From positions 13,850,618-13,914,617 of the forward strand of contig JAZBQD010000013.1 of NCBI GenBank assembly GCA_036583965.1: a stretch of 64,000 nucleotides of DNA, in the 5' to 3' direction. Of this stretch, positions 1 through 12,859 are shown piece after piece; position 1 is the first letter of the stretch, and each line of letters opens with the position of its first letter. A program made the translations under genes and the position numbers. Below the pieces are notes generated by a model. It did no database searches. It worked only from the letters and a program-made list of their open reading frames with translations, and had not been told where the DNA came from. This stretch comes from Prunella strophiata. Its lineage: Eukaryota; Chordata; Aves; Passeriformes; Prunellidae.

Positions 1-341
1 TTACAGCTGTGCAAATACATTTCGGGCTTTTCTTGGCCTGAAAATGATTTTTTTCCCCAAAAGACCCTGAAGACAGAGCCCTTGGAATGTACAGAGGAGA
101 TGGAATAGAAGAGTACTGTGATAACAGTGTTCAGAGTTTGTATTGTGTGCAGACAATGTATTTAAGCATATTTTTTATACTGGACCATATGAGTTCTTTT
201 GGTTTTGGTTTGTTTCTTTGGTTTGTTTTTTGTTTTTTTACACTGTGACCACAAACATAGATTGAAACCCTCCTTGACCATTTTCTAATCATTATATTAT
301 AGCACAAAGTTCTGTGAATGAACCAGACAACATATAAAGGC

Positions 342-358
342 TTTTTTTTTTTTTTTTT
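342..358. repeat. Poly-T run (17 T)
   Basis: An uninterrupted run of 17 T is seen directly. No target-site duplication or processed-gene sequence is visible beside it, so it is treated as a simple mononucleotide repeat rather than the tail of a retrocopy on the minus strand. Confidence 0.9.
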
Positions 359-1290
359 AATCTTAATTTTTAAGAGTATTCCCCTCTGCACAATTTTCAT
401 TACCTGCATTTCCTCCTGTGCTGTATTGGTCATTTTGTGACCACCCAAGGTCCATTTGGAAGAAAACCCAAACAAGAGACATACCAGTGACACTGCAAAA
501 TGGCAGTGGTACAAAGGGCTAAATCAGTTTTTCATCCAGGTGTGCTCTGCTTTAAAACTGTTCACCAAAACTAAGACAAGCATGAAAACATGTTTGGTTT
601 TATACTTTTGAATGGGACATGGCAGTGTTGTGAGGAGCACTGATTACCTGCCCTGTGTCTCCTGGGCTCCTCTGTGGATGCAGGGTCCTCCTGCTCCCCT
701 CTGCACCTGGTGAACAGGGCTGGGGATGAAGCAGTTTTATCTTGTTCATGGCCCATGAGATTTGGAGCACTGAATTTATCCCACTGCATTGGGGATGGGA
801 CTGGTTCTGGTTTTGATAAACTGGTGAAAATCCCCACAAAGTACAAATGTGTTCCGTTGCCATTGATATCCATCCTTCTTGTTTGATTCAAAGTGTTTTT
901 CTTGGTACTGAAAGCAGCAAATGTACTGAATAAGAAATGCTCAAATGAATCTTTAAACAATCTCTTTCTGTTCTCAGTCTCTTGAAGCTTGAAAATCTTG
1001 CAGTTTATTTATGGGCTTGTATATAGCAGCTATTACAATATTTTTTTGGACAGCATCATTTTGTCAACAGTATGAAATCTTAATTGAATGAAATGTGAGT
1101 TTTAAAAATAGGTAATGTAGCAAGAATGACTTTGCCAGTAATTAGTAAAATAATTTAGTTTTGTTGTTTTTTCACTCTCAAATAAATAAGAAATCTTAAT
1201 TTCCTAAAAGGACTTTGTTAAAATTATTCTTTTGATATGGACTGCAAACAACAGCATAACAATGAAGGTTCCCTATCAGTGCTGTGGCTG

Positions 1291-1318
1291 CAATTATACA
1301 TCAGAGCAATTATACATC
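1291..1318. repeat. Two-copy 16-bp short tandem duplication
   Basis: The 12-mer CAATTATACATC occurs at 1291-1302 and again at 1307-1318, a 16-bp offset. This is a small local duplication in A+T-rich DNA with no associated gene. Confidence 0.85.
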
Positions 1319-2296
1319 CTGTGAGAGACCTGCTGTCTGACTGTAATGTGCAGGCAATATTTCTGTTAAACTTCACACCCAGAGAATAACTGCACTGAGC
1401 CTCACCAGCAGAGAGAGAACTTCTGGCATTCAGGCCTTGCCTGGGTGGCTGTGACTGAAGTTTTAGCTCTGGGAATGGTTTCAGTCCACAGCAGGCCAGA
1501 AGTGATGGGTTTTTAACTAATACTTCTTGTATGAAAACTTTATTACTCTTACACTTTTATCTGAAATGATAATGAAGGTCCAGAAATGTCACATCTCAAT
1601 CTCCTCAGCTCCCTCACAGGGATGCAGTCCTGCAGCTCGTTTTCAAGGTTAGAGCTAGTTCTGTGATGATTAACAGACTGCCAGCTGCCTCCTCTGTGCT
1701 GCATAGGTGTGCAGATGTGGTGAGGTGTGGAAAAATAACTACAGCAATTACGTGCTGAAAAATTAAAGATTAGAATTTAGATGAGAGAGGTTTTTCATCC
1801 TCTTTCTATAAACCTTCTTCCTTTATATCCTTTAAAATCATGTAGCAAGTCATACATAAAAGAAATGCTTTCTTGCTATTTTGTGAAACACAGAGGTTAT
1901 TAACATTTATCATTTATGACAGAATAATAAATTAGATCATTTTGGCACTGGCTTACATCATGTTTGCCTTTAAAAATATTTTCATTATATCTGTGTTATG
2001 CTTGGCTAGCTCTGTGTAGTGTGCCATGGATAGTTATAGCTATAATTGCCCTTGTTCACACCATTTTCCTTCTCAATAATCCCATATGTTCTTGGAATTC
2101 AGAGGCCATATTTCATCTTGTCAAGGATGATTACAGCACTAAATGTGCCAGTGACATCAGCATTCTCACCAGGTGCTGACACACGGCAGAATCATCCCAG
2201 GGATGTCTGAGCTCTGCTCCTGGATCTTCACCCCCCCCCTTCTCTGATGGATGCTCCAGTGGCTCAGGGGAGCTCCCCAGAGAGCTGCTTGAGGCT

Positions 2297-2343
2297 GTCT
2301 CACTCACCTATACCAAAGGTGTCTCACTCACCTATACCAAAGG
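2297..2343. repeat. Two-copy 24-bp tandem duplication
   Basis: A 24-bp unit beginning GTCTCACTCACC and ending ACCAAAGG is present twice head to tail (2297-2320 and 2321-2343), identical up to the last base. It lies in an open frame of about 60 codons that has no other sign of being coding. The perfect identity suggests a recent local slippage or duplication event. Confidence 0.9.
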
Positions 2344-3591
2344 CAGCTGGAATTTTCTCTCACCCCTGTCATTTTCCGTTGTTACTGAACAAAATCAGGC
2401 TCGATTGGGCACTGTATGTGTTCCTTTAAGCATCTTCCAAGCTAAGCTTTTGCTGCTAAGCTTTTTACTCACAAACAGAAGAAAGCATAAAATAGTTCAG
2501 GACAAAAAAACCCAAACCAAAACGCACACACAAAACCACACCAAAACTACAGCACAATTAGCAACTCTGCCAGTGCACCAGTGTGGGGTTTTCTTCTGGT
2601 TTTTTTTTTTTTTTTTTCAGTGGGGAGCAGGAATCACCCAGAGCGTCACAAATCTGGATTTTTGCATTCAGTTCTATGACATAGATGGGAAAACAGTGTG
2701 GAAGATGCTTTCTGGCTGTCTGAAGGTATTTCTGTCAAATTCAGTCACTGTTTTACACTTGCTGAATAGTCTGCCTCGGACACCCAATGCAGGACACATT
2801 TGTGCTGCAGAAGAAAATAACTCATGCTGTGCTCTGCTGTCTTAAGAGCAGAGATTATTTGGATCAGGGGAGCCACTTAGGAGCATTTCAGTGGACAGAA
2901 AGGGTAATAGTTGTGCCATGACTTCAAAAAAGCCACTTCTATGAATAATTTCTCTTTGAATCCACAGCAGTTCAAACCTAACAAACTCCTGGAATCACAC
3001 TTATTTTCAGTCTGTCATCAGCCTAGAGCCATGGGAAGGGCTCCACACAGGAGGAGCCTGAAGCCCAGCACTTGCTGCAGTCACAGCTTGGGCTGATGGC
3101 AGAGCTCAGAGGTGTCACAAAGTCCCCACTCGTGCTGGCACAGCAGGAGAGCCTTGCCTAAGGCAGGTCCAAGCCTGAGGCAAGGACAAGGCCTTTAGTC
3201 CTGCTGCCAGGACTGAGAGCAGCAGCTTTGCACTCAGGCTGCAGCAGGGTTCCTCACCTGGAATCCATCTGCAGAGCTCACATGTGTCTGCAAACTCCCT
3301 GAAACACCTCCCTGCACCTCCCACATTACCCATAGCTCATAATGACCAACAACAAAACACTGTGCACAGCAACTTTTAATAATGTCTTCTCATAAGGAAA
3401 ATGTTTGGTCCTGTGAACCTCTAACTGCAAGAAAAACACAGTCCCTTCTGGCTGTGCATCAGTGCAGTAATTTAACTAGGAAAAGCAATAACTCTTCATA
3501 TCAAGCTCATTTAATGAGCTATTTTTCAATAACACTTGTACTGACACACAAAAATGCACACTGGTGCACAAAGCCAACTCTTTTTGTTACG
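2344..3591. other. Unique non-coding sequence
   Basis: No gene recognised. An A/C-rich low-complexity patch (about 2500-2570) is followed by an 18-T run at 2600-2617. The section from 3000 to 3330 is somewhat GC-richer but CpG-poor. It ends where the duplicated segment at 3592 begins. Confidence 0.6.
2600..2617. repeat. Poly-T run (18 T)
   Basis: An uninterrupted run of 18 T follows a G/T-rich stretch. It is a simple repeat, and the open frame crossing it encodes only a phenylalanine run there. Confidence 0.9.
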
Positions 3592-3958
3592 ATTTGTGAG
3601 GCATTGCACCTTCCCTGTGAGAAAGGAAGAACTTAGAGCTGACCTTTCATGGCCTTTAAAAATAAGCACATTTCAAACTCTCAAATTCCAGTTATCTATT
3701 TGGCAATTAACATTCTTTAAGTGCACCACTACCACTAGGTGCCTCCCACAATCCTTTAAGAACAATTTTATTTTTCATCACTTGTGTAGTCATTCCCCTA
3801 ACTTCTGTTTCACCTATCTGGCATTATCTATTCAAGTGAAACTAGAACAGATGTCACAAAATGCAGGCAATTGCCTCCTACATGGTCTACAGGTTGCTGC
3901 TTTTGCAGGATTAATTTTTGGCATTGGCATAGGGAAGAGGTTATGTTACCTCCACTTT
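3592..3958 (+). repeat. Left copy of a ~367 bp direct duplication bracketing the pyrimidine tract
   Basis: The 367 bp here recur at 4476-4843. Aligned by eye, the two copies differ by five single-base run-length changes: T3/T4, T4/T3, G2/G3, T4/T3 and T5/T6. No substitution is seen until the last bases at the array junction. The segment codes for nothing recognisable. Its right edge runs directly into the long pyrimidine tract, and the right edge of the other copy runs into a short (CCCTT)n tract, so the duplicated module is 'segment plus array'. It may be a real recent tandem duplication or an assembly duplication. Confidence 0.95.
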
Positions 3959-4459
3959 TCCCTTCCTTCCCTTCCCTTCCCTTCCTTCCCTTCCCTTCCT
4001 TCCCTTCCCTTCCTTCCCTTCCCTTCCTTCCCTTCCCTTCCCTTCCCTTCCTTCCCTTCCCTTCCCTTCCCTTCCTTCCCTTCCCTTCCTTCCCTTCCCT
4101 TCCTTCCCTTCCCTTCCTTCCCTTCCCTTCCCTTCCTTCCCTTCCCTTCCCTTCCTTCCCTTCCCTTCCTTCCCTTCCCTTCCTTCCCTTCCCTTCCCTT
4201 CCCTTCCCTTCCCTTCCCTTCCTTCCCTTCCCTTCCTTCCCTTCCCTTCCCTTCCTTCCCTTCCCTTCCTTCCCTTCCCTTCCTTCCCTTCCCTTCCTTC
4301 CCTTCCCTTCCCTTCCTTCCCTTCCCTTCCTTCCCTTCCCTTCCTTCCCTTCCCTTCCTTCCCTTCCCTTCCTTCCCTTCCCTTCCTTCCCTTCCCTTCC
4401 TTCCCTTCCCTTCCTTCCCTTCCCTTCCTTCCCTTCCCTTCCTTCCCTTCCCTTCCTTC
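3955..4459 (+). repeat. 505-bp uninterrupted pyrimidine (C/T) satellite
   Basis: Every base from 3955 to 4459 is C or T. The tract mixes CCCTT and CCTT steps, and over its last ~140 bp settles into a regular 14-bp period (two five-base steps and one four-base step). The minus strand is pure G/A with GGG runs spaced 2 to 6 bases apart, which fits the usual four-run G-quadruplex pattern many times. Long homopurine-homopyrimidine mirror sequences can also form intramolecular triplexes. The open frames across it (proline, serine, leucine and phenylalanine on plus; glycine, lysine, arginine and glutamate on minus) are repeat artefacts. Confidence 0.97.
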
Positions 4460-4475
4460 GTTTCTGTGTACTATA

Positions 4476-4843
4476 ATTTGTGAGGCATTGCACCTTCCCT
4501 GTGAGAAAGGAAGAACTTAGAGCTGACCTTTCATGGCCTTTAAAAATAAGCACATTTCAAACTCTCAAATTCCAGTTATCTATTTGGCAATTAACATTCT
4601 TTAAGTGCACCACTACCACTAGGTGCCTCCCACAATCCTTTTAAGAACAATTTATTTTTCATCACTTGTGTAGTCATTCCCCTAACTTCTGTTTCACCTA
4701 TCTGGCATTATCTATTCAAGTGAAACTAGAACAGATGTCACAAAATGCAGGGCAATTGCCTCCTACATGGTCTACAGGTTGCTGCTTTGCAGGATTAATT
4801 TTTTGGCATTGGCATAGGGAAGAGGTTATGTTACCTCCACTTT
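4476..4843 (+). repeat. Right copy of the ~367 bp direct duplication
   Basis: This is the second copy of 3592-3958, offset by 884-885 bp. Its differences from the left copy are only in homopolymer length. It is followed by the short pyrimidine tract at 4846-4892 in the same relative position that the long tract occupies after the left copy. It is non-coding. Confidence 0.95.
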
Positions 4844-4845
4844 GA

Positions 4846-4892
4846 CCTTCCCTTCCCTTCCCTTCCCTTCCCTTCCCTTCCCTTCCCTTCCC
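4846..4892 (+). repeat. Short (CCCTT)n tract
   Basis: A regular five-base repeat of about nine units directly follows the right copy of the duplicated segment. Unlike the long tract, it has no four-base CCTT steps. It may represent the unexpanded form of the array. Confidence 0.93.
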
Positions 4893-7800
4893 ATAAATAC
4901 CTTTTCAGTTCATTTAACTCCTCAGGCCTTTCTTACTTGGTCTTGCCAGAACTTACCTCAGATACTGTAAATGTCCCTTTCTGCAATCTGCATTTTCCTT
5001 TTCTGCTGTAACATGGGCTCAGAGCACTGTTCTGCCTGGCCAGGGGGACTGATCTGTGAAAAACAGAATTTGTGGCTATCTCTAAAGCCCAGGGGGTAAG
5101 CAGCTTATTTGTAAACACTCACGTACAGAAATCCATCCTTGGCCAAGAGTTCTTCTCCAAACATCCTCTCCAGACACTGTGAAGGAGATCCTGGAGTGCA
5201 GTGAATCAGCATCAATTCAATTAGGGGGCTGGGGCCACCTGAGGGCTGTCTCTGGCTGCCTCCTGCAGCAGCTGAAATCGACCCCAGCCCTGCTGAGGGC
5301 TCTACTCCTGGCCCTTACCTGCTGGCTCATGTTCTGGGAGCCTCCTGCTTCCTTCTGGGCTGCCTTGGTGTTTGGAATGGCAGCTGCTGGCTGAACACCT
5401 CCTCTTGCTGCCTTATTTACTTTTATGCTCTGAACTTGGCATCTGAGGGATTTTGGGGCTCCTATATTCCTGCAGAAGGTATTTCTCCCATGCAGACAGA
5501 ACAAGGGCACAAATGTAGAAGTAGCTGCTTTGAGTTTCTAACAATAAGTAATAATTATTGTTATTTGCCCCTCAAGTGAGCCCAGTTCTCTGCTCTCAGC
5601 ACCATGCAATGGGCACAGGCAAGGGCAGGTGAATCAATTCCCATCATTAGGGTTATTTCACCCTTTAGCCAGCAGAGTACTGTGGGAATGTGCCCTTGGC
5701 CTGGCCCTGTTGTCCACCCTTGAGGCAGGCTTTGCTGGAATGCTTCTTGCCATCTGCTCTCCAACTTAAGTTTCTCTGCTGTCTCATAACCTGCAAGGGT
5801 GCAGCAAATCAAGGATTTATCTGAAGGAAGGAAACAATTGATCCTGAAATTCATAACATCTGGATAAAGCCTGCCTCAGACAGGCACAGCTGTAATTTGC
5901 TGTGTTTCCATCCCAGCACAGCCCATTCCCAGACAGGGGCTGCATCCCGAGCCTGCCTTGTTCCTACAAGGTCAGCAGTCTCCATGGAAACCCAAACTGG
6001 AAGCAACATTTAAAATGGATTTTCTTATGAATAATTTCATTGGCATTCTAGAGAAGTAAAGAGGCCCTTCCTGAGAGCTGTGTCAGGGCTCCTCTGCCAC
6101 AGCTCCCACAAGAGCAGCTGTTAATTGCCCAGGCCACCTCCTGCCCTGGCTGCCCCCACAGACCCTGGTGTCCTGGTGTCCTGTGGGCACCTCAGCCAGC
6201 CAGGAATTCGGGTCCAGGGCTCCAGGAGCCAAGCACCACAGTAACAACATGTCAGCAGTGTCCTGATGGAGCTACTGGATGACAAATGCAGCAAACCCTG
6301 ATGCACCTCAGTAAAAAAATCACTCACTTCTCTTTAGCAATTGAAGATATCAGGAGATTTAATACAGAACAGTAAACCCTGCCCTAATCTGTGAAAGGTA
6401 TTCTCTTGAGCAGTTTTGTGTGCAGTATTTACACACTATTCGTTATTATTATAAATACAAATAACACTCTTGATGACAGCAAAAGTTTTGGTACCAACAG
6501 CAGTAAACTTTGGATCAGACCTTGACCCACACCAGTATTACCAGAAAAAGCCAATTTTCAATAAAGAAGGGAAAGACAACACTTTAAACAAGTCAACATA
6601 GCAGCCAGAAATGAAGAAGATAAAGGGCTTTTGTTTCTGTCTTTTCTATAGGGTATGAATAGTTACCAAATCTATTCTGAAACATCATAAAATTCAGAAC
6701 AAAATAAAAAAAAAAAATCCACACAATTTACCAGGCATCATATTATTTAGTGGTCCTGGAGAAAGACAGTCCTGGTTTATGATCCAAATTCCAGATAAGA
6801 ACTGGCAGCAAAGCAAATAGAATCAGAAAAGTTATTTTATATAAGGAAAGTGGCAGAAAGAGCATGTGTTTGTTATCTTGCCCAGAGCAGCCCAGTTCTG
6901 TGTCAGAAAAGACAACATTTACAATCAGCCTCATAAGGAAAAGTAGATAAAAGAGAAAAATAAGAAATGAAAGGTGGCTGGGGAGAAAGGAGTAATTTTC
7001 CCTCCCTCTCGTCTGGAAGGCCAAACTGAGGGATGGCCAGCAGGTTCCATTTTCTGCAAGCACAGGTTTACTCCAGGAGCTGTTTCCCTTCCCTCTCTCC
7101 CAGGGATTGCTGCCTGGAGAAGGATGAATCCTTCGGGTCCCGTGATGCTGAGGCAGACACACACCACCCAAATCCATGATCCAGACTGGAGCAGTGGCTC
7201 CTGAACCTGCAGAGATGAGCCAAGGGCAGTGTCAGCTGCAGGCATGAGCACCATGCCAGCACTGGGGCTAGAATAGAACAGAATCCTCTGGAAAAAATGA
7301 GAATTTGCCTATAACTTTGACTGGAAGTTTGATTGCATCACAAAAGCTTGTGTACCTATTGCTCTTGACTAGGGTACTCTTCCTGTAAGTCACTCTACTC
7401 AGGCCAAAAGGTGCTCATCACTCATTTTCAGGTGAGACCAAAGTGTTCATGGACTCCAATTAGAGAAAAAACACCAAAGAGGCAAAAGCTGCCTTTTTTT
7501 CTCCTCTAGATAAATAAATTCTGTGAGACAAATAGGCTGTAATAACTTAAATGTTTAGCATTATTACACTGGTTCCCTTTTTTCACTATTACATATATTC
7601 CTGATAAACTTCCAACAATTTTTGCAATCTTCTAATTACTGCCAGCTATAACATAGTAGAAGTTTCCCTCAGAATTTACGCCCTTAGGATATTTGTTGCT
7701 GATGGAACCCTTTTCCTCACAGTTAAGAAGAATTAAAGAGTTAGATCCAGCTGAACAGAAATGAGTTATATACATTCTGTCAGAGTCTGTCTAAGGAGTG

Positions 7801-10800
7801 ATTGGTGACTACCATTCCTCTGCTTCTCATTCAGGCAGAAATCATTAGAAAAGATTTAATCAAGAGAGAGTAATGAACTTGATAGAAGCTGGCCAGACAA
7901 ATGAGAAAATCACTTGACTTCTGTTAAAAGAGGCTGGATTTTTTGAGTTAGGCCCTGCATTTTTTATTGAGTTAATGTAACCTCCGTTGTCTATTTCAGT
8001 TGAACTCCTGTTTCCCAGCTATAACTCAAATTCTGAGTCAGATGCTAGCCTGCCACTCTTTAGAGATTTCTGTATGCAGATAGGTATATAACAATATGTC
8101 TGTACACCTTAAAATTTATGATCTGAAAATCTGAGCTGTTTTGGCTGCCTCACATCTTCATTACTTCTAATTTTCTTGTCTCACTTATCTTCCAGCTAAA
8201 CAGAGGATGGTGAAGCAGAAAAACACAAGGTGCCATCAGGCTGTCACAATTTGGTACTGACTGTTTACAGGACAGGGAGTTTCAGGATTGAAAGATTTCT
8301 CTCACCGGAAGGCTACAGACATTTTGGATAAATATGATCACTGATATTATTCAAAGATAAAAATATTATAATTAATAGTATGCTACAAACAGTACAAACA
8401 ACGGAATACCATCCCATTTTAGTAGATAAACCCTCCAATTTGAAGCCTAATGGAGTCAATTTGTTGGAAGACTTCCAATCATTTCAGCAGGGTTTATGTC
8501 AGGTTTTACTCTGGAACTGACTGAGACATTGACATTTATTAACTCCTTCTGAGTAACTACTGGTATTCAGACTGTCTGCTGAAATCCTGTCACAAATGTT
8601 CAGCAATTTGCCATTCCCATGTAATTTTTAGTTGTATGAGTCAAGTAACTGTAATTAACTGCAAAAATATTGAAGACTTACAAAAATGGAATGTAGCAAT
8701 AGGTTATACATAGTGCCAGCTACAAAATATTTAGTCACTTGTTGGGTCTGTTTCCTCACTTGATAGAACTCATGAGGAACTAGAAATATGTGCATCAAAC
8801 TTGGCTTCTGGCAATATTTATTCCGTATTGTGAACAAATCACCCCCACACTTTCCTGCCTACTTTCTGTGTTCAGGTCAAACACTCAAAAGTTCCTGGGG
8901 AACAAGCACAGCTACTGACCCTCTTCAATCAAAGTTTGCTGCTGAGTTCAAGTAAATGATGTGCTACTTTTTGTTGAAATTGTTCATCTCAGGATGTATT
9001 TGTGGTTCACTAGCCACCAGCAAGGAGTCCTGAGCAAGTCATTAGTGTTTAAGACAGCAGTTTACCGTACTTGCCATTTCAGTTCAAAAAAGAAAAAAAT
9101 ACAAGGTTTTTCTACTGAAATGTAATTTCAGAATGGAAATGTAAGAGGAAGAAAACTATTTGTGGAAATCAAAAACAGATACTGTGTCTTCAGAGTATTT
9201 CTCTCCCATGTATGAAAAGAATTCCATTCTCTATCTCAATATTGTCTTTTCACATCTCCTGGTGTGAATCTTATTCCAAATCTGTGCCACACTGATCCAT
9301 TGTCTCTCTAATGAATACATAAGGGACATTTCCAGGAAAAATGGAAACAGTGAGGTGAAAAAAATAATGTTTTGTAACCAGGTATATGTCTCTGAAGAGC
9401 AACCTCTACCTCATACTGCATTCCATGATGAAGAAAATTATGTTTCAGGGAAAATGCCCTAACTTGAAACAAAACAACCCAAGGTACACAGCAGTCCAGT
9501 ATCAGAGTAGCAGTGGAGATTTTTCAACCCATTAAACAAGTCACTGATTTTCATCTCTATTTTAAACTAAAGAAATGGGAAAAGAAGTAAATACTCTATG
9601 TTACCTTGCAAACACAAATATACCAAGATGCAACTTAGACTTAAAAAAGCCAAGTGAAGGTGCCCTGCCAATCCCACAGAACCCTTCAGAGGAAAAGCAG
9701 AACTCTGCAAACATCCAAATGTTAAAAGAACAATCTAAAATCTATTTGTTATCGAGGCAAAGAGCAAGCGGCTCGTTTGGCTCAATGCCCTTCTCCCAGG
9801 CAGGCAGGAGCAGCCAGGACCATCATGGGAGCTGTGGCTGTGCTGCTTTGGCTCTTCCAGCTGCTCCAGGGGCACCTGGGGGGAGCACAGGACCAGCCTG
9901 GGCTGCTCTGGGGCTCTGAGAGCTGCCAGGGCTGGGCATGAAGGGCTTGTGCCTTCAAAGCAGACATGGAGGGGTGGCAGTGGCAGCTGGTGGCACTGGA
10001 TGCTCAGGAGCACAGGAGCTCTCACACAGGCAGAGCATTCCCTTTCTGGCCTGATCATTTTTCCTGCAGGTATTTCCCATTTCAGAGCAATATAAGAGCA
10101 GAGAATGATTCTTCATTTGCACAAGGATAAAGGCATTTGGTTACTTTCTCTGCACACTAATTGGACTCTATTCAATAAACACCGTGAGCACTTTTGTGGT
10201 TTTTGCTTAACCTGAATTTGAGCCCAACCTATGGAGCATTTTGCAATATGCTGCTGAGTACTTAGCTCTATGTTTAAGTAGCCAACTCTAATTTTTCTCA
10301 TGCCATTGCACTAATCACCACAAGGTCTAAAGGATTTGAACAGCTAAATCCTGCTTTCATAAGTGACTGGGCAGCTGGAAGGCCAAGTAGTAAAAGGCAT
10401 TGAACAGGTCCTAAAGTCTAAATCATGGTGGCACAGACATTAAAACATCCTTAACTCCTCAAATGCAAATGAGACCTAGAAAAATGTTCAAATAGCGGCT
10501 ACTGGTCCAATTACTTTCAACAAATGTTTTTGAAGATAGAACTATGTGGCTTTGGTCCCATGTCACCAATGATGTGACTTGGATTCCCAAATCAGCTAGA
10601 AACTTCCAAAAATGCTTCCATTTTTCTTTCTTTAAAACACAATTTAAAAGAATAGGGGGGGGAGGGGGCACTTATAGCAGCTCTTACTTATTTAAACTTT
10701 TAATGTGTTATGTCTTTACACAGTTGCAGACAGCTATTGCTTGACAGCAGCAGACTTCCCTTTACCAGAGATTTCAGTGCAATATTTCTTTAGTATTTGA

Positions 10801-12859
10801 ATTTTAGTCTCTGAAACAATAAAGGTCTAAAATATTTCAGTATTCTCTTTGCATCCCTGCAAAAGGAAAAGAAATCTCACTCAATGTCAAATTGGTTTTT
10901 ATTGTCCATTGATCTATACAACCAAAACCTACAGCAACTAATTTCCCAGATTAAACTAATAAATTAAGATTGCCTCACTAGAAACCTGACTATGGTGAAA
11001 AAAAGGCAGTAAGGGAAAGAGATTTATTGAGATGAAAGAAATCTCCATTTTAGCTGCACTTTCTTAGCTCCTTTGGTCAGGATTAGCTGACAGTTATCAG
11101 AGTCCAAGATAAAGATATATAATGTTTAGAAATGGCACCTAAGCTATTATTCCAGAGAACAAGCAGAGTGTGTTATTAATCTTGGGTTCTTAGACCAACT
11201 AAATTGCTGTCAGTAAATCAGTAATTATTTATGGAGCTTCTTTACAGTGACTAACTAAAGGATTTAAATTATTTATCACCTAGTTGCTCTGCAGGGTAAA
11301 TTCAATACTACCTTTTGCTAACATGTAGTGTATGAGGGTACACTTACTTGGGGACCTTCTGTTGTCACATGGTGCACAGTGGTCTGTTGGTCTGTTGTGT
11401 TCTTGTGTTCAGCCCAGGATTCTGAGTGTCAGCCAGACCCTGTTAATGTGAATTCAGCTCCTCTGTGCAGGAACTCAGCAGAACTGGTACATACAGAAAC
11501 CTGGGGGTTCCACCAAGAGCTCTTGTGCACCACAAAATCTGGTTGACAGCTTTCGCTGTAAAAGCCATCATCACCTACTTCTCTGGCTGCAACCTGCCCA
11601 GCGCTGGAGCCAGTTCCTGGTGAGCTGGGTGGATTTTCCATCTTTATTTACTTATTCCTAGCAGCAACCAGAACAAAACTGAAGAATCTGTTCATTTGAC
11701 AAACGTGCCACATACAGGATTAACTCCACAGCTCTTGAACAGTGAAGAATGAATTGTCCATACTACTCACAGGCTCGCAGGCTATTTGATCCCCTGCAAG
11801 TCAGACAATTAAAAATAATGTGACTTTCAGCAGGGTTCAGTATATCTATTTTTAATGCTATGGCATTAAAAGCAATTTCTACACTTATTACTTTGAGCAG
11901 ATATATGTAATAAGGAAAACTCCAGACTGGCAAAGCCTGAAGGTGATTTAAAAAATGGAATTTTGGGGGGCAGATGAATTAAAAAGCCTGTAGTAAGATC
12001 CTGTAACTAGAACCTGCAACAATTTAGACAGTTAAGAAGACCTTTTGTTTGCAATACCAGTATTGTTGCTGTTTCATAGGAAATAGAGTATATCAGAACT
12101 GCCCCTGCTGAAGGAGGTCTAAACAGGTGTGCTGATTACTGCTCACACACCTGGATACCCTCAGCCCCAGGACAGGGAGGAAAGCATTGCTGTACTACAG
12201 GTGTGTGCAACAAAAATATTGGCCTGATCTTATATTTGTGCCTTTTAAAGAAAAATAATGTTTTTTAATTACAAAAGAACAGTCTGGAGACTATATAGAC
12301 ATGAAGTAGATCAAAATCCATAGTGAAACTAATGGAATGCCTGGAATAATATCTAAATTATCAGTGGGAATGACTGTTCAAGTATAGTGAACTCCTAAGA
12401 ATTCCTCTGCAGAAAGCAGGGCATCCTGAAGGCTTTGAAGATATGGACAAGGCCTCTTATTGTGAGCTCCAAACCTCAGAACAGTCCCTCTGAAACGCCT
12501 TGCAGGCTCGGAGTTAAAGAGACTCCCTGTTGTCCTTCTTTTCAAACCTACAGTTTACTGCAGTCAAAAGAGGCCAGGAACTCCTGAGGAGAGCCTGCCA
12601 GGACCAGAATTACTGCAGGAACTAATGCCTGCCATTTGCTTGGGTTTTGCTGCTCGTTGCAAAGAAAGTATCAAAAGGCATTAGTTCTGCTCTGCAGTCA
12701 TGAAAGCTACTTTGCAGCAGGATTTAGGAAACCAGCAGCATCTTGCGGAAGCCAAGCTGGCATAGCTCTTAGGGAAGTCTTCCTCTACATGGATGAGGGA
12801 GGGAGGGAGAAAATCATCTGGAGCTGATTAAAGATTTTAGATGTGGCATAAGTGAATAA
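4893..12859. other. Unique, A+T-rich non-coding sequence
   Basis: About 8 kb with no gene, RNA or mobile element that I can support. Open frames stay below 145 codons and many overlap on opposite strands, as expected by chance. A GC-richer but CpG-poor pocket lies at about 9770-10040. A G-rich run (eight G, A, five G) is at 10655-10668. The remainder is ordinary A+T-rich DNA. A single short exon or a conserved non-coding element could be hidden here, and cross-species alignment would be needed to see it. Confidence 0.6.

Larger units (their letters stand above)
1..2296. other. Unique non-coding sequence, left end
   Basis: No convincing exon, RNA gene or mobile element is visible. The longest open frames are under 130 codons, have low-complexity or unremarkable composition, and resemble no family I recognise. 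The stretch holds a T/G-rich patch around 198-240, a poly-T run at 342-358, a short 16-bp duplication near 1290 and a nine-C run at 2231-2239. CpG dinucleotides are rare, so there is no sign of a promoter island. An exon too short to recognise by eye cannot be excluded. Confidence 0.6.

Noticed and set aside
3554..4553. Proline/serine/leucine/phenylalanine-rich plus-strand frames and a glycine/arginine/lysine/glutamate-rich minus-strand frame
   Set aside because: These are direct translations of the C/T simple repeat and its flanks. Composition is fully explained by the repeat.
10655..10668. G-run as a quadruplex
   Set aside because: Only three runs of three G can be made with non-zero loops, so the standard four-run pattern is not met.
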